Assembly (NCBI GenBank): GCA_016719385.1
Contig: JADJZA010000002.1
Coordinates: forward strand, 1 to 64,000
Direction of reading: 5' to 3'
Source: Candidatus Microthrix subdominans
Lineage (GTDB): Bacteria; Actinomycetota; Acidimicrobiia; Acidimicrobiales; Microtrichaceae
DNA: 64,000 nucleotides
Part shown: positions 17,677 through 27,015 of the stretch, piece after piece
Position numbering within the stretch: position 1 is the stretch's first letter
Layout of the letters: each line of letters starts with the position of its first letter
Made by a program: the position numbers and the translations under genes
The notes under the pieces: model-generated
Told to the model about the DNA's origin: nothing
Databases searched by the model: none
The model's input: only the letters and a program-made list of their open reading frames with translations

Positions 17677-18446
17677 CTAGGTCAGCTGATGGTAGCGTGC
17701 ATCTCCCCAGATCAACACCTCGGACTCGCTGGCGGCGGTGAGCTTCTGGCCGCCCGTGCCGGTGAGGCGAACGGCGTCGCCTTCGGCGAGGGTCAACTCC
17801 TTCGAGGTCGACGTTGCCTCAGGCCACGAAGAGGTGGACGAACGGGGCGTCAGGGACGGTGGCGCTCCCGCCGACGTTGGTCGTGCTGCGTAGAGCGCAG
17901 CGTCGCGGTTCTTAATCCGGATGGCGGCGTCCCCCTCGTGCTTGTCCATCCCCAACAACCGGCACGAGACCGCCGCGCAGGAGCCCATCGTCCGAGTTGC
18001 GCTACTCATAGCCGGGCTGGATGCTGCGCTCGTCGGGCGGGATCCACATCTGGATGAACCGCACTGGTTCGTCGTGGCTCGGGCCGCCCTGCGTGCGCCT
18101 GAGTCGTTCTTCTCCGAGTGCAGGATCCCGGTGCCGGCGCTCATGCGCTGGGCGAGACCCGGCTGGATCACCCCGCTGTGCCCCTCGGAGTCCTGGTGCA
18201 CCAGTGAGCCCTTGAGCACCCGGTCACGATCTCCATGTCCCGGTGGGGTGGGTATCGAAACCGGCGCCAGGCAGAACGACGTCGTCGTTGCTGACCAAGA
18301 GCAGGCCATGGTGGGTGTTGTCCGGGTCCAGTGGTGGCCGAACGGGAACGAGTGCTTCGAGTCCAGCCAGTCGATACGGGTCTTGAACCGATCGTCGGTC
18401 CGCCGGACATCGACCTGGGGGGTGAGGAGTGGATGGTGTCGGACAT
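17677..18446 (-). pseudogene. Pirin-family protein (copy A), frameshifted
   Basis: From ATG 18446 (SDTIHSSPP), after a shift at a run of six C, the text continues VDVRRTDDRFKTRIDWLDSK, HSFPFGHHW, and in other frames FDTHPHRDMEIVTWVLKGSL-like, VHQDSEGHSGVIQPGLAQRM, SAGTGILHSEKN and IQPGYE. It ends with LTLAEGDAVRLTG. These are the YhhW-type bicupin pirin signatures, including the His and Glu metal ligands (HPHRD, HSE). Such proteins bind iron and may have quercetinase activity. At least four frame changes. It sits back to front with the flavoprotein gene and is one of five pirin copies nearby. Confidence 0.75.
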
Positions 18447-18566
18447 GGCCGGCCTCGCAGTCAGGGGATCGAAGGAATGTACATGACATATCAACCACCG
18501 TGCACCGAAAATCATTCCAGAGACACGTCAGGTATCGTGAATCGGACGTCGAACCGAGGAGTGGCC

Positions 18567-19501
18567 ATGGCCGCTATCACTGTTGAGGACACCGGGAAGC
18601 TGCCCGACTGGCCGCCCCGCCACCTGGGGTCCCAGCCGTCCGGTCGTTCGGTCACCGTGGCGCCGAAGGGCTTCGAGGGCGAGGGGTTCCCCGTCCGGCG
18701 CGCCTTTTGAAGGTGTGGACCTGGCCATCCTCGACCCGTTCATCCACCTCGACCAGATCGGTGAGGTCAACCGCGCGCCTGGCGAACCCAAGGGGCACCG
18801 GCATCCGCACCGAGGCTTTGAAACGGTCACCTACATGATGGACGGCGTGCTCGGGCACGCCGGCTCCATCGGCGGTGGCGGCGTCATCCGCGACGGCGGC
18901 GCAGTGGATGACCGCCGGCAAAGGGATCCTCCACATCGAGACCCCACCCCAAGATGTCGGCCGCCGGTGGCTGGTTCCACAGGCTCCAACTGTGGGTGAA
19001 CCTGCCCGGCGCCAAGAAGTGGATCGACCCGCGCTACCAGGACCTCGAATCCGATCAGGTCGTCCTGGTCACCACTGCGGGTGCCGACACGCTGCTGCGG
19101 ATCATCGCCGGGCCGCTCAGCGAGTTCACCGGACCGGGCTCCACCCATTCGCCGATCACGATGGTCCACGCCACCTTCGACCCAGGTGCCCGAGCGGACA
19201 TACCCTGGCCGGCGTCGTTCAACTGCCTCGTCTACATCCTTGGCGGCGACGCCACCGTCAGTGCCGAAGCACGCCCGGTGACCACCGGTGAGCTGACCGT
19301 GTTCAGCCCCGGCGGCGCGTTCACCATTGAAGCCGGACCCCAGCAGGACACCCACCGGCGGACTCGAGGTCTTGTTCCTCGGCGGCCAGCCCATTGGTGA
19401 GCCCGTCGCCTGGCACGGCTCGTTCGTGATGAACACCGAAGCCGGCTGCGCCAGGCCCTACGAGGAGTTTCCACGCCGGCAAGCTCGGCGTCGTGCCCTG
19501 A
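18567..19501 (+). pseudogene. Pirin-family protein (copy B), frameshifted
   Basis: ATG 18567 follows GAGGAG. The product reads PDWPPRHLGSQPSGRSVTVA and KGFEGEGFPVRRAF; then after shifts LDPFIHLDQIGEVNRAPGEP, GHRHPHRGFETVTYMMDG, WMTAGKGILHIETPP and WFHRLQLWVNLPGAKKWIDP, with a second cupin ending in EVLFLGGQPIGEPVAWHGSF and VMNT to TGA 19499-19501. HPHRG and HIE supply the metal ligands. This is the classical pirin (Pfam Pirin plus Pirin_C), about 300 residues. Four or five single-base breaks. Confidence 0.8.
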
Positions 19502-19600
19502 ACCATCCCCTCGCTCCCAGCGACGGGTCGCGGAGGCACCGATTCCGCCCTCGACTGACGGGACGACGCGAACGAGAACCGCAGCACCGCTTGGCCGGTC

Positions 19601-20517
19601 TTGCCATCCGATGACTGGATCGACACGATCGAGGCGGTGCACCTGTGGTCCCAGATCGTCGGCAAGATCCGCCTCGGCTACTCGCCGTGGCTCAATCACT
19701 CCTGGGGCGTCCCGCTCTACGTTTCGACCCGCGGACTGCGAACCTCGGTGATCCCCTTCGGAACCGACGCCGCCGAGCTCGAATTCGACTTCCTCGACCA
19801 CGAGTTGAGAGCCCACACCACGACCGGGCGGCAACGAGCGATCGCTCTGGAGACCGGCACGGTGGCCGACGTCTACCAGCACGTGCTCGATGCGATGAAC
19901 CAAGTCAGGATGCCGGTGTCGATCGACCCGATGCCGAACGAGATCCTGACGCCATCGCCTTCGACGAGGACACATCGGTGCGTCACTACAATCCCGACCA
20001 CGCCCTGTGGCAGGCGCTGGTCCAAGCCGACCGGGTGCTCACCAGGTTCCGCGCCGGCTTCAAAGGCAAAGCCAGCCCCGTGCACTTCTTCTGGGGCAGC
20101 TTCGATCTGGCCGCCTCCCGCTTCTCCGGGCGAACCGCGCCCCCGCACCCCGGCGGCATGCCGAACTTTCCCGACGACGTCGCTCGCGAGGCCTACTCAC
20201 ACGAGCTCACCAGCGCTGGCTTCTGGCCCGGCAACCGAGATTCACCTGAACCGGTCTTTTATTCCTACGCCTACCCCACCCCCAAGGGCTTCTCGACGGC
20301 GACGGTGGAGCCGCCCGAGGCACGGTGGCTCGAGGACCTCGGTGAGTTCGTCCTTCCCTACGCGGCGGTGGCCGGCGCCGAGGATCCCGACGCCACACTG
20401 GAGTCGTTCTTCGACACCACCCACGCGGCAGCCGCCGAACTCGGCGAATGGGACCGGGAGAACCTCGAGTGTGATCACCCCGAAGGGCCCGACTGGTGGC
20501 GAAGCCGGCCCCACTAG
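19601..20517 (+). pseudogene. DUF5996 family protein, one frameshift
   Basis: The first frame gives DDWIDTIEAVHLWSQIVGKI, GVPLYVSTRGLRTSVIPFGT and FDFLDHELRAHTTTGR. After a shift near 19945, it continues FDEDTSVRHYNPDHALWQAL, SPVHFFWGSFDLAASRFSGR, PEPVFYSYAYPTP and FVLPYAAVAGAEDPDATLES, ending at 20517. This matches the DUF5996 family (about 300 residues), found widely in Actinobacteria and Proteobacteria; function unknown. Only one break separates two long clean frames. Confidence 0.8.
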
Positions 20518-20522
20518 GACTC

Positions 20523-20745
20523 ATGATGACCTCCATCGGACTGCGCATCGACCGCCCAGTTTGCGCCGTCGGCAACAGCTAAGTCCGGCGCCTGCTGCCT
20601 CACCGCACCCGCCGGATAGCCGGCCATTCATCTTTACCGACCTCATCGGCCCCGACGACCTGGCCCGGGAGCCGCTGTCGACATCGACGCCCACCCCCAC
20701 CTCGGACTGTCGACGCTGACCTACCTCCTCGACGGGCGGCTCGGC
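20523..20745 (+). pseudogene. Pirin-family fragment (copy C)
   Basis: MTSIGLRIDRPV, then an in-frame TAA after VGNS, then VRRLLPHRTRRIAGPFIFTD, LIGPDDLA and DIDAHPHLGLSTLTYLLDGR. This closely follows the first 75 residues of the intact pirin at 27928-28791 (QVRRLLPYRKRRMVGPFIYA, DVDAHPHIGLSTVTYLFEGR). The rest of the gene is missing. A 5' fragment left by deletion or recombination. Confidence 0.7.
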
Positions 20746-20836
20746 GCTGCTGGGAGAGCAACCTCACCGTGCTTGACTCGATGGTCTCGACCATCGACGA
20801 GTGGAAGGACCGGGGCGAGGCGGGTTCAGCCGGGCC

Positions 20837-21262
20837 TCAATAATGGTGCTCATCGGCGTCAGCTTCGGCCTTGGTTGCGTGAACGGTGCCCGCAGGGTGC
20901 TCTGGTGGTCCGTAGATCGCGTAGACCTTGAGGGGCTCGTCTCCAATGTTGGTGACGTTGTGCCAGGCCCCAGCCGGGACCAGTATCGCCCAGTCGTCGC
21001 CGACCTCGCGGTCGAAGGGGAGGTCGTCTTCAGATGGGCCCATCTGCACTCGTGCCCGGCCAGCTTCGACGCGAAGGAACTGGTCTCCGTGCTCGTGGAC
21101 CTCAAGGCCTATGTCTCGTCCTGGTTCGATGCTCATGAGGGTCAGCTGGAGGTTGGACCCGGTCCAGCGGGTGGTGCGGTAGTTCTCGTTGGCCAACGTG
21201 TCGGCCTCGATGTTCGTGACGAAGGGATTCGGTCCCTCTTCGGTCAGCTTGGTGCTGCTCAT
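20837..21262 (-). CDS. Cupin-domain protein
   Basis: An intact 141-residue single-domain cupin. YRTTRWTGSNLQLTLMSIEP leads into cupin motif 1, GLEVHEHGDQFLRVEAGRAR; motif 2 is WAILVPAGAWHNVTNIGDEP; the tail is KVYAIYGPPEHPAGTVHATK. Two histidines of motif 1 and one of motif 2 can bind a metal. Such small cupins bind a metal and isomerise or oxygenate small molecules; the substrate is unknown. A truncated second copy is at 27396-27768. It stands between pirin fragments and the MarR gene in the pirin-rich region. Confidence 0.85.
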   Translation of the reverse strand: MSSTKLTEEGPNPFVTNIEADTLANENYRTTRWTGSNLQLTLMSIEPGRDIGLEVHEHGDQFLRVEAGRARVQMGPSEDDLPFDREVGDDWAILVPAGAWHNVTNIGDEPLKVYAIYGPPEHPAGTVHATKAEADADEHHY

Positions 21263-21326
21263 CGGCTTCTCCTCAGTAGGTGGATGAAGTTCTCAGGTCT
21301 ACCTGAGTCTGGGGCTGCGGGTCGGC

Positions 21327-21806
21327 TCACGCAGCAGGTGCCCGGTCGGGCAGGGGAAGAATCGTGTCGGCGATCTGGGCGAGGGAATCAATCTGCCCCG
21401 GGGTGAGACGGTCGACGAACAATCGGCGGACCGCAGCCAGGTGACCGGGTGCGGCAGCTTCGATCTCGGTCCGTCCGGCCGGAGTGATGACGACGAATGC
21501 ACCGCGGCGGTCATCTCCACAGGCTTCCTTGACGACCAGGCCACGCTTCGCCATGCGGGTGACGTGGTGTGAGAGCCGGCTCTTCTCCCAGCCGAGGGTG
21601 TCGCCGAGCTCGAACAGGCGCATCTGGCCGGTTGGTTGGTCGGTGAGCGTGACGAGGACGTGATAGTCGGGATACGACAGGCCTGACTCGACGGCGAGCT
21701 GCTGGGCGAGTTCGTGCTCGAGGTGCATCTGCATGAACTGCAGACCCCGCCACGCCCGCTCTTCTTGTTCGGTCAGCCACCGCACGTCATCCATGGTGGA
21801 GACCAT
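21327..21806 (-). CDS. MarR-family transcriptional regulator
   Basis: About 160 residues from the Met at 21806 (MVSTMDDVRWLTEQEE), or 12 bases later at 21794. The winged helix is clear: QMRLFELGDTLGWEKSRLSH as recognition helix, HVTRMAKRGLVVKEACGDDR as wing, AGRTEIEAAAPGHLAAVRRL as the dimerising helix. MarR proteins sense phenolics or oxidants and repress adjacent genes. It is divergent from yceI, with an inverted repeat between them that is a likely operator for both. Confidence 0.88.
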   Translation of the reverse strand: MVSTMDDVRWLTEQEERAWRGLQFMQMHLEHELAQQLAVESGLSYPDYHVLVTLTDQPTGQMRLFELGDTLGWEKSRLSHHVTRMAKRGLVVKEACGDDRRGAFVVITPAGRTEIEAAAPGHLAAVRRLFVDRLTPGQIDSLAQIADTILPLPDRAPAA

Positions 21807-21820
21807 ACCAGGAAGTAGTT

Positions 21821-21853
21821 GACACGTCATCCGGCGTTGATAGATGATGTGTC
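21821..21853. promoter_or_regulatory. Probable MarR operator in the marR-yceI divergent region
   Basis: GACACGTCAT (21821-21830) and ATGATGTGTC (21844-21853) form a 10-bp inverted repeat with one mismatch, 13 bp apart. It is the only clear dyad between the two divergent starts (21806 and 21895), placed where a bound repressor would block both. TTGACA at 21819-21824 could serve as a -35 for yceI. Confidence 0.55.
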
Positions 21854-21894
21854 CACCATTTAGAAGCCCATCACCAACGATCAGGAGATCTGCC

Positions 21895-22452
21895 ATGAGC
21901 ACCGCAACCATCCCCACCGCCCTGACCGGCACCTACGTTCTCGACGCCAGCCACAGCCGCATCGGGTTTGCCGCCCGCCACGCCATGGTCTCCAAGGTCC
22001 GCGGCTCGTTCAATGAGTTCGAGGGCTCTGGATACTTCGATGCCGAGGACCCCACCAACTCGAAGCTGTCGCTGATCATCCAGGCCGCCAGCATCGATAC
22101 CCGCAACGCTGACCGTGACGGCCACCTCAAGAGCAACGACTTCTTCGACATGGAGACATACCCGGAGATCACCTTTGCCTCTACCTCGGTCGAGCAGGTC
22201 GACACTGAAAACTTCCGGGTCACCGGTGATCTCACCATCAAGGACGTCACCAAGCCGGTGACCATCGACTTCGAGTACACCGGCAGCGCTGTCGACCCGT
22301 ACGAGAACCAGCGGATCGGTTTCGAAGGCAACACGAAGGTCAACCGCAAGGACTGGGGCGTCAACTGGAACGCCGCCCTGGAGGCTGGTGGCGTCTTGGT
22401 GGGCGAGCAGGTCACCCTCGAGTTCGAGGTCTCTGCGATCCGCACCTCGTGA
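21895..22452 (+). CDS. YceI-family lipocalin-like protein
   Basis: An intact 185-residue protein with AGGAG (21883-21887) 7 bases before ATG 21895. Typical YceI features are YVLDASHSRIGFAARHAMVS, VRGSFNEFEGSG, NADRDGHLKSNDFFDMETYP, EITFAST and a closing GVNWNAALEAGGVLVGEQVT. YceI proteins are beta-barrels that bind isoprenoid chains such as quinones. There is no signal peptide, so this one is cytoplasmic. Divergent from marR, and so likely induced when that repressor is released. Confidence 0.92.
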   Translation: MSTATIPTALTGTYVLDASHSRIGFAARHAMVSKVRGSFNEFEGSGYFDAEDPTNSKLSLIIQAASIDTRNADRDGHLKSNDFFDMETYPEITFASTSVEQVDTENFRVTGDLTIKDVTKPVTIDFEYTGSAVDPYENQRIGFEGNTKVNRKDWGVNWNAALEAGGVLVGEQVTLEFEVSAIRTS

Positions 22453-22516
22453 GTCTCGCCAGTTCGCTGCCGCCTCTCGGAGGTGGAGGCTGCGGCGACT
22501 GCCTCTTGCCGCGTCG

Positions 22517-23125
22517 CTACTGGGCGGCGTGGACTCGGATGCTGTCGAGCACCATCTCGACGCCGAGCTTCGCTGCCTCGTCGGGATCGGCGTTGGCGTC
22601 ACCAAACGCTGAGAGAGCCTCGGGGTGACTGCTCATCACGCCGAGGCCGTAGGTGACCAGATGAAAAAACACCGTCGTCACCGGACCGGTTCGAACGAGG
22701 CCGTCGGCCTGGAGTTGCTTGATGGAGCGGAGGCCAACCTCGTTGATCGGCGTGACGTAGCGCTGAAGTAGATAGTCGTAGCGGGGCCCCCGGTGGGTCG
22801 ATTCCTGGTGGAGGATCCGGACGAGTGCCGGGTTGGCCCGGGTGACCCCAACGAAGCGAAGCATGGCGCCGCGGAGCTGGTCGAGGGGGTCATCGCCGGC
22901 GTCGAGGATGCCTTCCGCCAACTGGTCCAGCATGGCTCGCAGGCCATGATCGACGGCGGCGTACCAGAGGGACTCCTTTGTTCCGTACCGCTTGTTCAAC
23001 AGGTTGTGGCTGAAATCCAGGCGGCGGCACACCTGGCGCATCGACGCACCGTCGTAGCCGTCATCGGCAAAGGCGGCCAGAACGCTGTCGAGCAGGATCT
23101 CGTCGCTGATCTGACGGGGACGCAT
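22517..23125 (-). CDS. TetR/AcrR-family transcriptional regulator
   Basis: About 202 residues from MRPRQISDEILLDSVLAAFA at 23125. The HTH is ASMRQVCRRLDFSHNLLNKR followed by YGTKESLWYAAV, the standard TetR DNA-binding segment. The C-terminal ligand domain (AMLRFVGVTRANPALVRILH) is of the AcrR type. A start at 23185 is also open but lies over the operator-like repeats. It is divergent from the P450 gene and is the obvious candidate regulator of it. Confidence 0.88.
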   Translation of the reverse strand: MRPRQISDEILLDSVLAAFADDGYDGASMRQVCRRLDFSHNLLNKRYGTKESLWYAAVDHGLRAMLDQLAEGILDAGDDPLDQLRGAMLRFVGVTRANPALVRILHQESTHRGPRYDYLLQRYVTPINEVGLRSIKQLQADGLVRTGPVTTVFFHLVTYGLGVMSSHPEALSAFGDANADPDEAAKLGVEMVLDSIRVHAAQ

Positions 23126-23148
23126 CCGGTCGACTCTAGGTACTGGCA

Positions 23149-23191
23149 GCGGTGAGGTGCCGCTCACCGACCGCTGGGTTGACAACTGTCA
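23149..23191. promoter_or_regulatory. Operator and promoter elements between tetR and the P450 gene
   Basis: Two dyads lie in the divergent region: CGGTGAG-6-CTCACCG (23150-23169) and TGACA-AC-TGTCA (23180-23191). The second overlaps TTGACA (23179-23184), a good -35 element for the P450 gene. TetR-type repressors often bind dyads of this size placed over the promoter, so control of both genes is likely (inference). Confidence 0.5.
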
Positions 23192-23259
23192 TCTTTGGAT
23201 GCTCGGCTGAGTGCGTCGCGACCGACGACGGGTCGGCACCAACGGGAGGCAACGACACC

Positions 23260-24552
23260 ATGACCGTCAATGCAGGGACGTCAACGGATTCGACGGCGCA
23301 GGTGGGAACCCCGCCGGAGGATCCGTCCGACTGGTTCGTGGTCGCCGAGAGATGGACCGATATGGATGCCTGGCATCGCGCTGTCGGCGACATCCGTCGC
23401 ACCACGCCGGTGGTGTATGCCGATCGTCCGGGCTTCGACCCGTTCTGGGTGCTCACCCGTCATGCGGACGTGTTCGAGGCATCGCGCGACAACCAGACAT
23501 GGCACAACACCGAACGGTCCGTGCTGGGGCCGGAGGCCGACTACGACAAGCTGACCGCGTCGGGCATGCCGATGCCGAAGACGCTCGTCCACCTCGACGG
23601 TCAGGACCACACCGACCATCGCAAGGTCACCAACGACTGGTTCAAGCCGGCGGCCGTGAGCAAGCGCCAGCCCCGTATCGACAGCATCGTCGACGAGTTC
23701 GTCGAACGGCTGCGCGGTCTGGGCGGCCGCTGCGACTTTGCCCGCGACATCGCCCAGCCATTCACCCTGCGGGTGATCATGGACATCTACGGTGTGCCGC
23801 CAGAGGACGAGCCCCTGATGCTCGAGCTCACCCAAGGCATCTTCGGCGCCGCCGACCCGGAGTACCTCGGCGACGCCGCCAGCGTCGATGCCAAGGTCAT
23901 GGAGTCGGTGATGAGGTTCATCCAGTTCTTCGCCGAAGTGACCCAGGACCGTCAGGCCTGCCCAACCGACGATCTGGCCTCGGTCATCGCCAACGGCAAG
24001 ATCGATGGCTGTCCGATGGATGGCGAACACCAGCTTTGGTATTACATCATCGTCGCCACCGCCGGCCATGACACCACGTCGTTCGCGCTCTCTGGGGGCC
24101 TTGAGCTTCTCGCCCGCGACCCTTCCCAATGGGCTGCCCTCGCAGCCGATCCGGACCTGGTCAACAACGCGGCCGACGAGATCATCCGCTACACCTCGCC
24201 CGTGCGGCACTTCATGCGCTACGCCCAGTCCGACACCCGGATCGGCGGCGTCGAGATCCCAACCGGCGGTCGGGTGTTGTTGTCCTACCCGTCAGCGAAC
24301 CGGGACGAGGCGGTGTTCGACGACCCAGACCGCTTCAACATCACCCGCCCCGACGCCGATAAACTGCTGTCGTTCGGGGTCGGCGCCCACTTTTGCCTCG
24401 GTGCCCAGTTCGCCCGGCGAGAGCTCCGCACCATGCTGTTGCGGCTCAGCCAGGAACTTGACCACGTCGAGTTAGACGGTGAGGTTTCCTACGCACAATC
24501 ACACTTCGTGTCAGGGGTGAAGAGCCTGCCAGTCACCTACTCGTTTCGCTAG
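23260..24552 (+). CDS. Cytochrome P450
   Basis: A 430-residue P450. It has the I-helix oxygen-activation motif ATAGHDTTSFALSGG, the K-helix ExxR in DEIIRYTSPVRHFMRYA, and the heme loop SFGVGAHFCLGAQFARRE with the axial Cys at about 379. The soluble bacterial class is clear from the lack of a membrane anchor. The early DWFVVAERWTDMDAWH and TLVHLDGQDHTDHRKVTNDW resemble actinobacterial P450s that hydroxylate steroids or fatty acids, but the substrate cannot be set from sequence. ATG 23260 was chosen rather than earlier in-frame codons, which lie over the promoter; GGGAGG is 9 bases upstream. Confidence 0.92.
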   Translation: MTVNAGTSTDSTAQVGTPPEDPSDWFVVAERWTDMDAWHRAVGDIRRTTPVVYADRPGFDPFWVLTRHADVFEASRDNQTWHNTERSVLGPEADYDKLTASGMPMPKTLVHLDGQDHTDHRKVTNDWFKPAAVSKRQPRIDSIVDEFVERLRGLGGRCDFARDIAQPFTLRVIMDIYGVPPEDEPLMLELTQGIFGAADPEYLGDAASVDAKVMESVMRFIQFFAEVTQDRQACPTDDLASVIANGKIDGCPMDGEHQLWYYIIVATAGHDTTSFALSGGLELLARDPSQWAALAADPDLVNNAADEIIRYTSPVRHFMRYAQSDTRIGGVEIPTGGRVLLSYPSANRDEAVFDDPDRFNITRPDADKLLSFGVGAHFCLGAQFARRELRTMLLRLSQELDHVELDGEVSYAQSHFVSGVKSLPVTYSFR

Positions 24553-24584
24553 CCACGCGGAAAGCACCGACATACCTGTTCCAC

Positions 24585-24737
24585 CGCTGCCCGACATGAC
24601 CGAACTCATCGAGGCGTCGGCGTCGTTCGCCGAGCAGCCCGGGCTGAGAGACCACGCGCGACCGTGGCTGGCGTGGGGTCCGCCCGCCCGGGCCAGGGTC
24701 GCCAGGAGGCCGGCGCGCTGGCCCGGCCGTCGCTGAG
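24585..24737 (+). pseudogene. C-terminal remnant of a MoxR-like ATPase
   Basis: PDMTELIEASASFAEQPGLR and DHARPWLAWGPPARA resemble the lid-domain helices of MoxR-type AAA+ ATPases, where WGPxxRA precedes a helical bundle. Continuation needs a frame change (AGPAVAEATHAAV in another frame). The ATPase core is absent. From 24738 to 24965 I see no gene. The call rests on one segment and is tentative. Confidence 0.35.
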
Positions 24738-24965
24738 GCCACGCACGCTGCGGTACGAGCGACGTCGACGAACGGGTCCCACTCGTTCGGGTGAACGAAA
24801 CGACTGCCGTCTTCTCCGCTCCTGGGGCCGACGTCGACTGCCGAGTGTGCGAAATTAACGGACACGACATTGGCGACGAGGAGAAGCAGCCGCCCCCGCG
24901 CTCATTCGCCAGGTCGGTTCCCCCGAAGGTTCGTGACCACAGAGGCCTGATACCCCAGCCCCCGC

Positions 24966-25421
24966 TCAAGATGACGATCGCCACCGTCCGTCATCCATGA
25001 TCGTGCTGTCCCGAGTTTCGCTGACGCCGTTCCAGGCTTGGATCCGAGTCGGCGCGCAGATCAGCATCGACCAAGTATCGGTTTCGGCCCGCGGGTCCCA
25101 GCCAGCCTGTTCGACGTAGCTGCCGAGTGCGGCCTCGTCGACCTCGGGCATCGGTGTCACCTTGACGTCGACGTCAAGGATGACGACGTCGTTGGTGTTG
25201 TCGAGCGCCAGACGTGCCCGACCGGAAGACGCCGCGTTGCGCACCGTCGGGGTGTCGCCCCGCGTCACGACGAGGGCTCGGGTGCCGTCCCACGCCAACG
25301 ACAGCGGCACCAGGTGCGGCACGCCGTCAGCCGAGCTGGTCGCTACCCAGACGTGGTCCTCGGTACCCAGTCGTTCGAGCGTCTGCTCGATTCGTTCCGA
25401 TGTACTTCGATTGGCGGCCAT
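24966..25421 (-). CDS. PPOX-class FMN- or F420-binding protein
   Basis: An intact 151-residue split-barrel protein: IEQTLERLGTEDHVWVATSS, DGVPHLVPLSLAWDGTRALV, VTRGDTPTVRNAASSGRARL, then EVDEAALGSYVEQAGWDPRA and IQAWNGVSET. This is the pyridoxamine-phosphate-oxidase-like fold that binds FMN or F420. WNGVSET at the end is usual for a subgroup of actinobacterial enzymes. Its start overlaps the stop of an upstream frameshifted gene (TGATG at 25419-25423), showing translational coupling. Confidence 0.85.
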   Translation of the reverse strand: MAANRSTSERIEQTLERLGTEDHVWVATSSADGVPHLVPLSLAWDGTRALVVTRGDTPTVRNAASSGRARLALDNTNDVVILDVDVKVTPMPEVDEAALGSYVEQAGWDPRAETDTWSMLICAPTRIQAWNGVSETRDSTIMDDGRWRSSS

Positions 25422-25717
25422 CAGTGCACCCTATGGGCCAGACCTCCGCTCCTCTGCCGGCGCGCTCCGGTGTGGCGACGGGTCGACCGGTGACGCGAGG
25501 TGCTGAGCTCACCGGTGACCTCCACCTCGAAGCGCTCCCCTTCGGGGCCAAACATCCAGCCCGAACAACGAGATCGTCATCCAGCGGGAATCAACCGGGA
25601 ACCTGCGCCTGGAACTCTTCACATTGCGTGGTGAAATGCCCGGTCCCGGCCCGCCAAGAGAGCGCCTCCAAGGGCCAACCGTGCCACCACTCGTCCTGGG
25701 TACTGCTTCTTCGTCAT
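25421..25717 (-). pseudogene. Unrecognised small gene coupled to the PPOX gene, frameshifted
   Basis: From ATG 25717, MTKKQYP leads after one shift into a tryptophan-rich EWWHGWPLEALSWRAGTGHF, TTQCEEFQAQVPG, then after further shifts ISLFGL, FGPEGERFEVEVTGELSTSR and a TGA that overlaps the PPOX start. About 99 residues. The overlap and sensible residues in each piece argue that this was a real gene, but I cannot assign a family. The 80 bp between it and the DUF445 gene hold nothing visible. Confidence 0.4.
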
Positions 25718-25797
25718 CGCTCGGGTCCCTTCGTCGTCGCGGGAATACTGAACACGCCCGGGCAGCGTGGGCATCTGCGCCGCGTGGACCTGATCGG

Positions 25798-27015
25798 TCA
25801 GACCGCTTGGGCCAGCACGATGCCCGCCTGAATGAGGCCGACGAGCCCTCCAAGCACCCCACCGATGACGATGAGGGTCAACTCGTCCTCTTCAAAGATT
25901 CCTCGCAAGAGGCGCTCGAACTCAGGCTTCGACATCGACGCGATCCGGTTTCTGACCAACTCTGCAACACCCAGCTTGGCGTGCACGACCTCGTCGATGT
26001 CCTCGCGGATTTCTGGAAGACGCCTTCCCAGGTGAGTAACCAAGAGCACCTGCACCTCTCGCACCTGCTGGTCGGTCACCTCGGTCTCGGTCAGCATGGC
26101 GACGACCGGACGTTGTTCGTCGATCGCTGCCGTGATCCGTCGCAACAGCACGGTCGCGATACGAACGCCGGTTTGGCCCTCAGCCAAGACACGGATGAGG
26201 TTCGACGGAGTGAAGATCTCGTTCGCCACCACGTCGGCGTACTCGGCGGCGATCTCGGGCTGCCGCTTTGAGAACATGCCCTGGTAGCGAATGATGCCCA
26301 AGAATCGGCGCTCCTCCAAGGGACGGAAGATCATCTGCAATGCCAGCCAGTTGGTACCCAGACCGACGAGAACCCCAATGATCGGCATCAGCCACCATTG
26401 ACCCAACACGCCGTACAGCGCCGCTTGGGCGACACCGACCAACAGGCCGAAGATGCCGCCGTAGTAGACGATGAACCTCAGTTCCTTTCTGCCCATCCGT
26501 TGGAACAGATCGCTGAGCCGATCAGCGTTTGCTCCGGCGAGCAACTCGAAGACCAGCGCATGCAAGTCCAGCGTCTCGTCGCTGATCTCCCGGACGTCCT
26601 CAAACACCTCCGTCGCCAGCTTGAGAACCTCCGACCGGACCTGGCCGACCACCATGTCGCGAGCGACGGGCGCCATTTCGTCCCAGCGGCCCGGCCGAAT
26701 GACGTCAAAGGACATGTGGAGCAGTTCCGGCAGCTCCTTGTCGAGACGCTCGGCGATCTCGCTCTGCATCTCTCGTGGGTCGAGTCGCTCCGCGAGCTCC
26801 CGAGCGGAGATGACCTTGCCGACGCTGTCCGCCGACTCGCTGGCAAACTGGTCGTTGCGTGCGGGTACGACACCTTGCCAGCCGATGCGCCCGATTCCAA
26901 CGAACCTACGCGGCAAGAAAATCATCTTCACTGCGGCCCAGTTCGTAGCCATTCCGATGAAGCCCGTAATCAAGGGAATCAGGATGAGGACTTGCAGCGA
27001 CACGTCTCCGCTCAC
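25798..27015 (-). CDS. DUF445-family membrane protein
   Basis: An intact 405-residue protein with hydrophobic segments at the N-terminus (LILIPLITGFIGMATNWAAV), in the middle (YYGGIFGLLVGVAQAALYGV, then PIIGVLVGLGTNWLALQMIF) and at the C-terminus (IVIGGVLGGLVGLIQAGIVL). The two NW(A/L)A..MIF motifs, near residues 26 and 225, mark an internal duplication typical of DUF445 (YheB/YjiN-like). The soluble helical parts may form coiled coils. Function is unknown. It appears to be transcribed alone. Confidence 0.88.
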   Translation of the reverse strand: MSGDVSLQVLILIPLITGFIGMATNWAAVKMIFLPRRFVGIGRIGWQGVVPARNDQFASESADSVGKVISARELAERLDPREMQSEIAERLDKELPELLHMSFDVIRPGRWDEMAPVARDMVVGQVRSEVLKLATEVFEDVREISDETLDLHALVFELLAGANADRLSDLFQRMGRKELRFIVYYGGIFGLLVGVAQAALYGVLGQWWLMPIIGVLVGLGTNWLALQMIFRPLEERRFLGIIRYQGMFSKRQPEIAAEYADVVANEIFTPSNLIRVLAEGQTGVRIATVLLRRITAAIDEQRPVVAMLTETEVTDQQVREVQVLLVTHLGRRLPEIREDIDEVVHAKLGVAELVRNRIASMSKPEFERLLRGIFEEDELTLIVIGGVLGGLVGLIQAGIVLAQAV

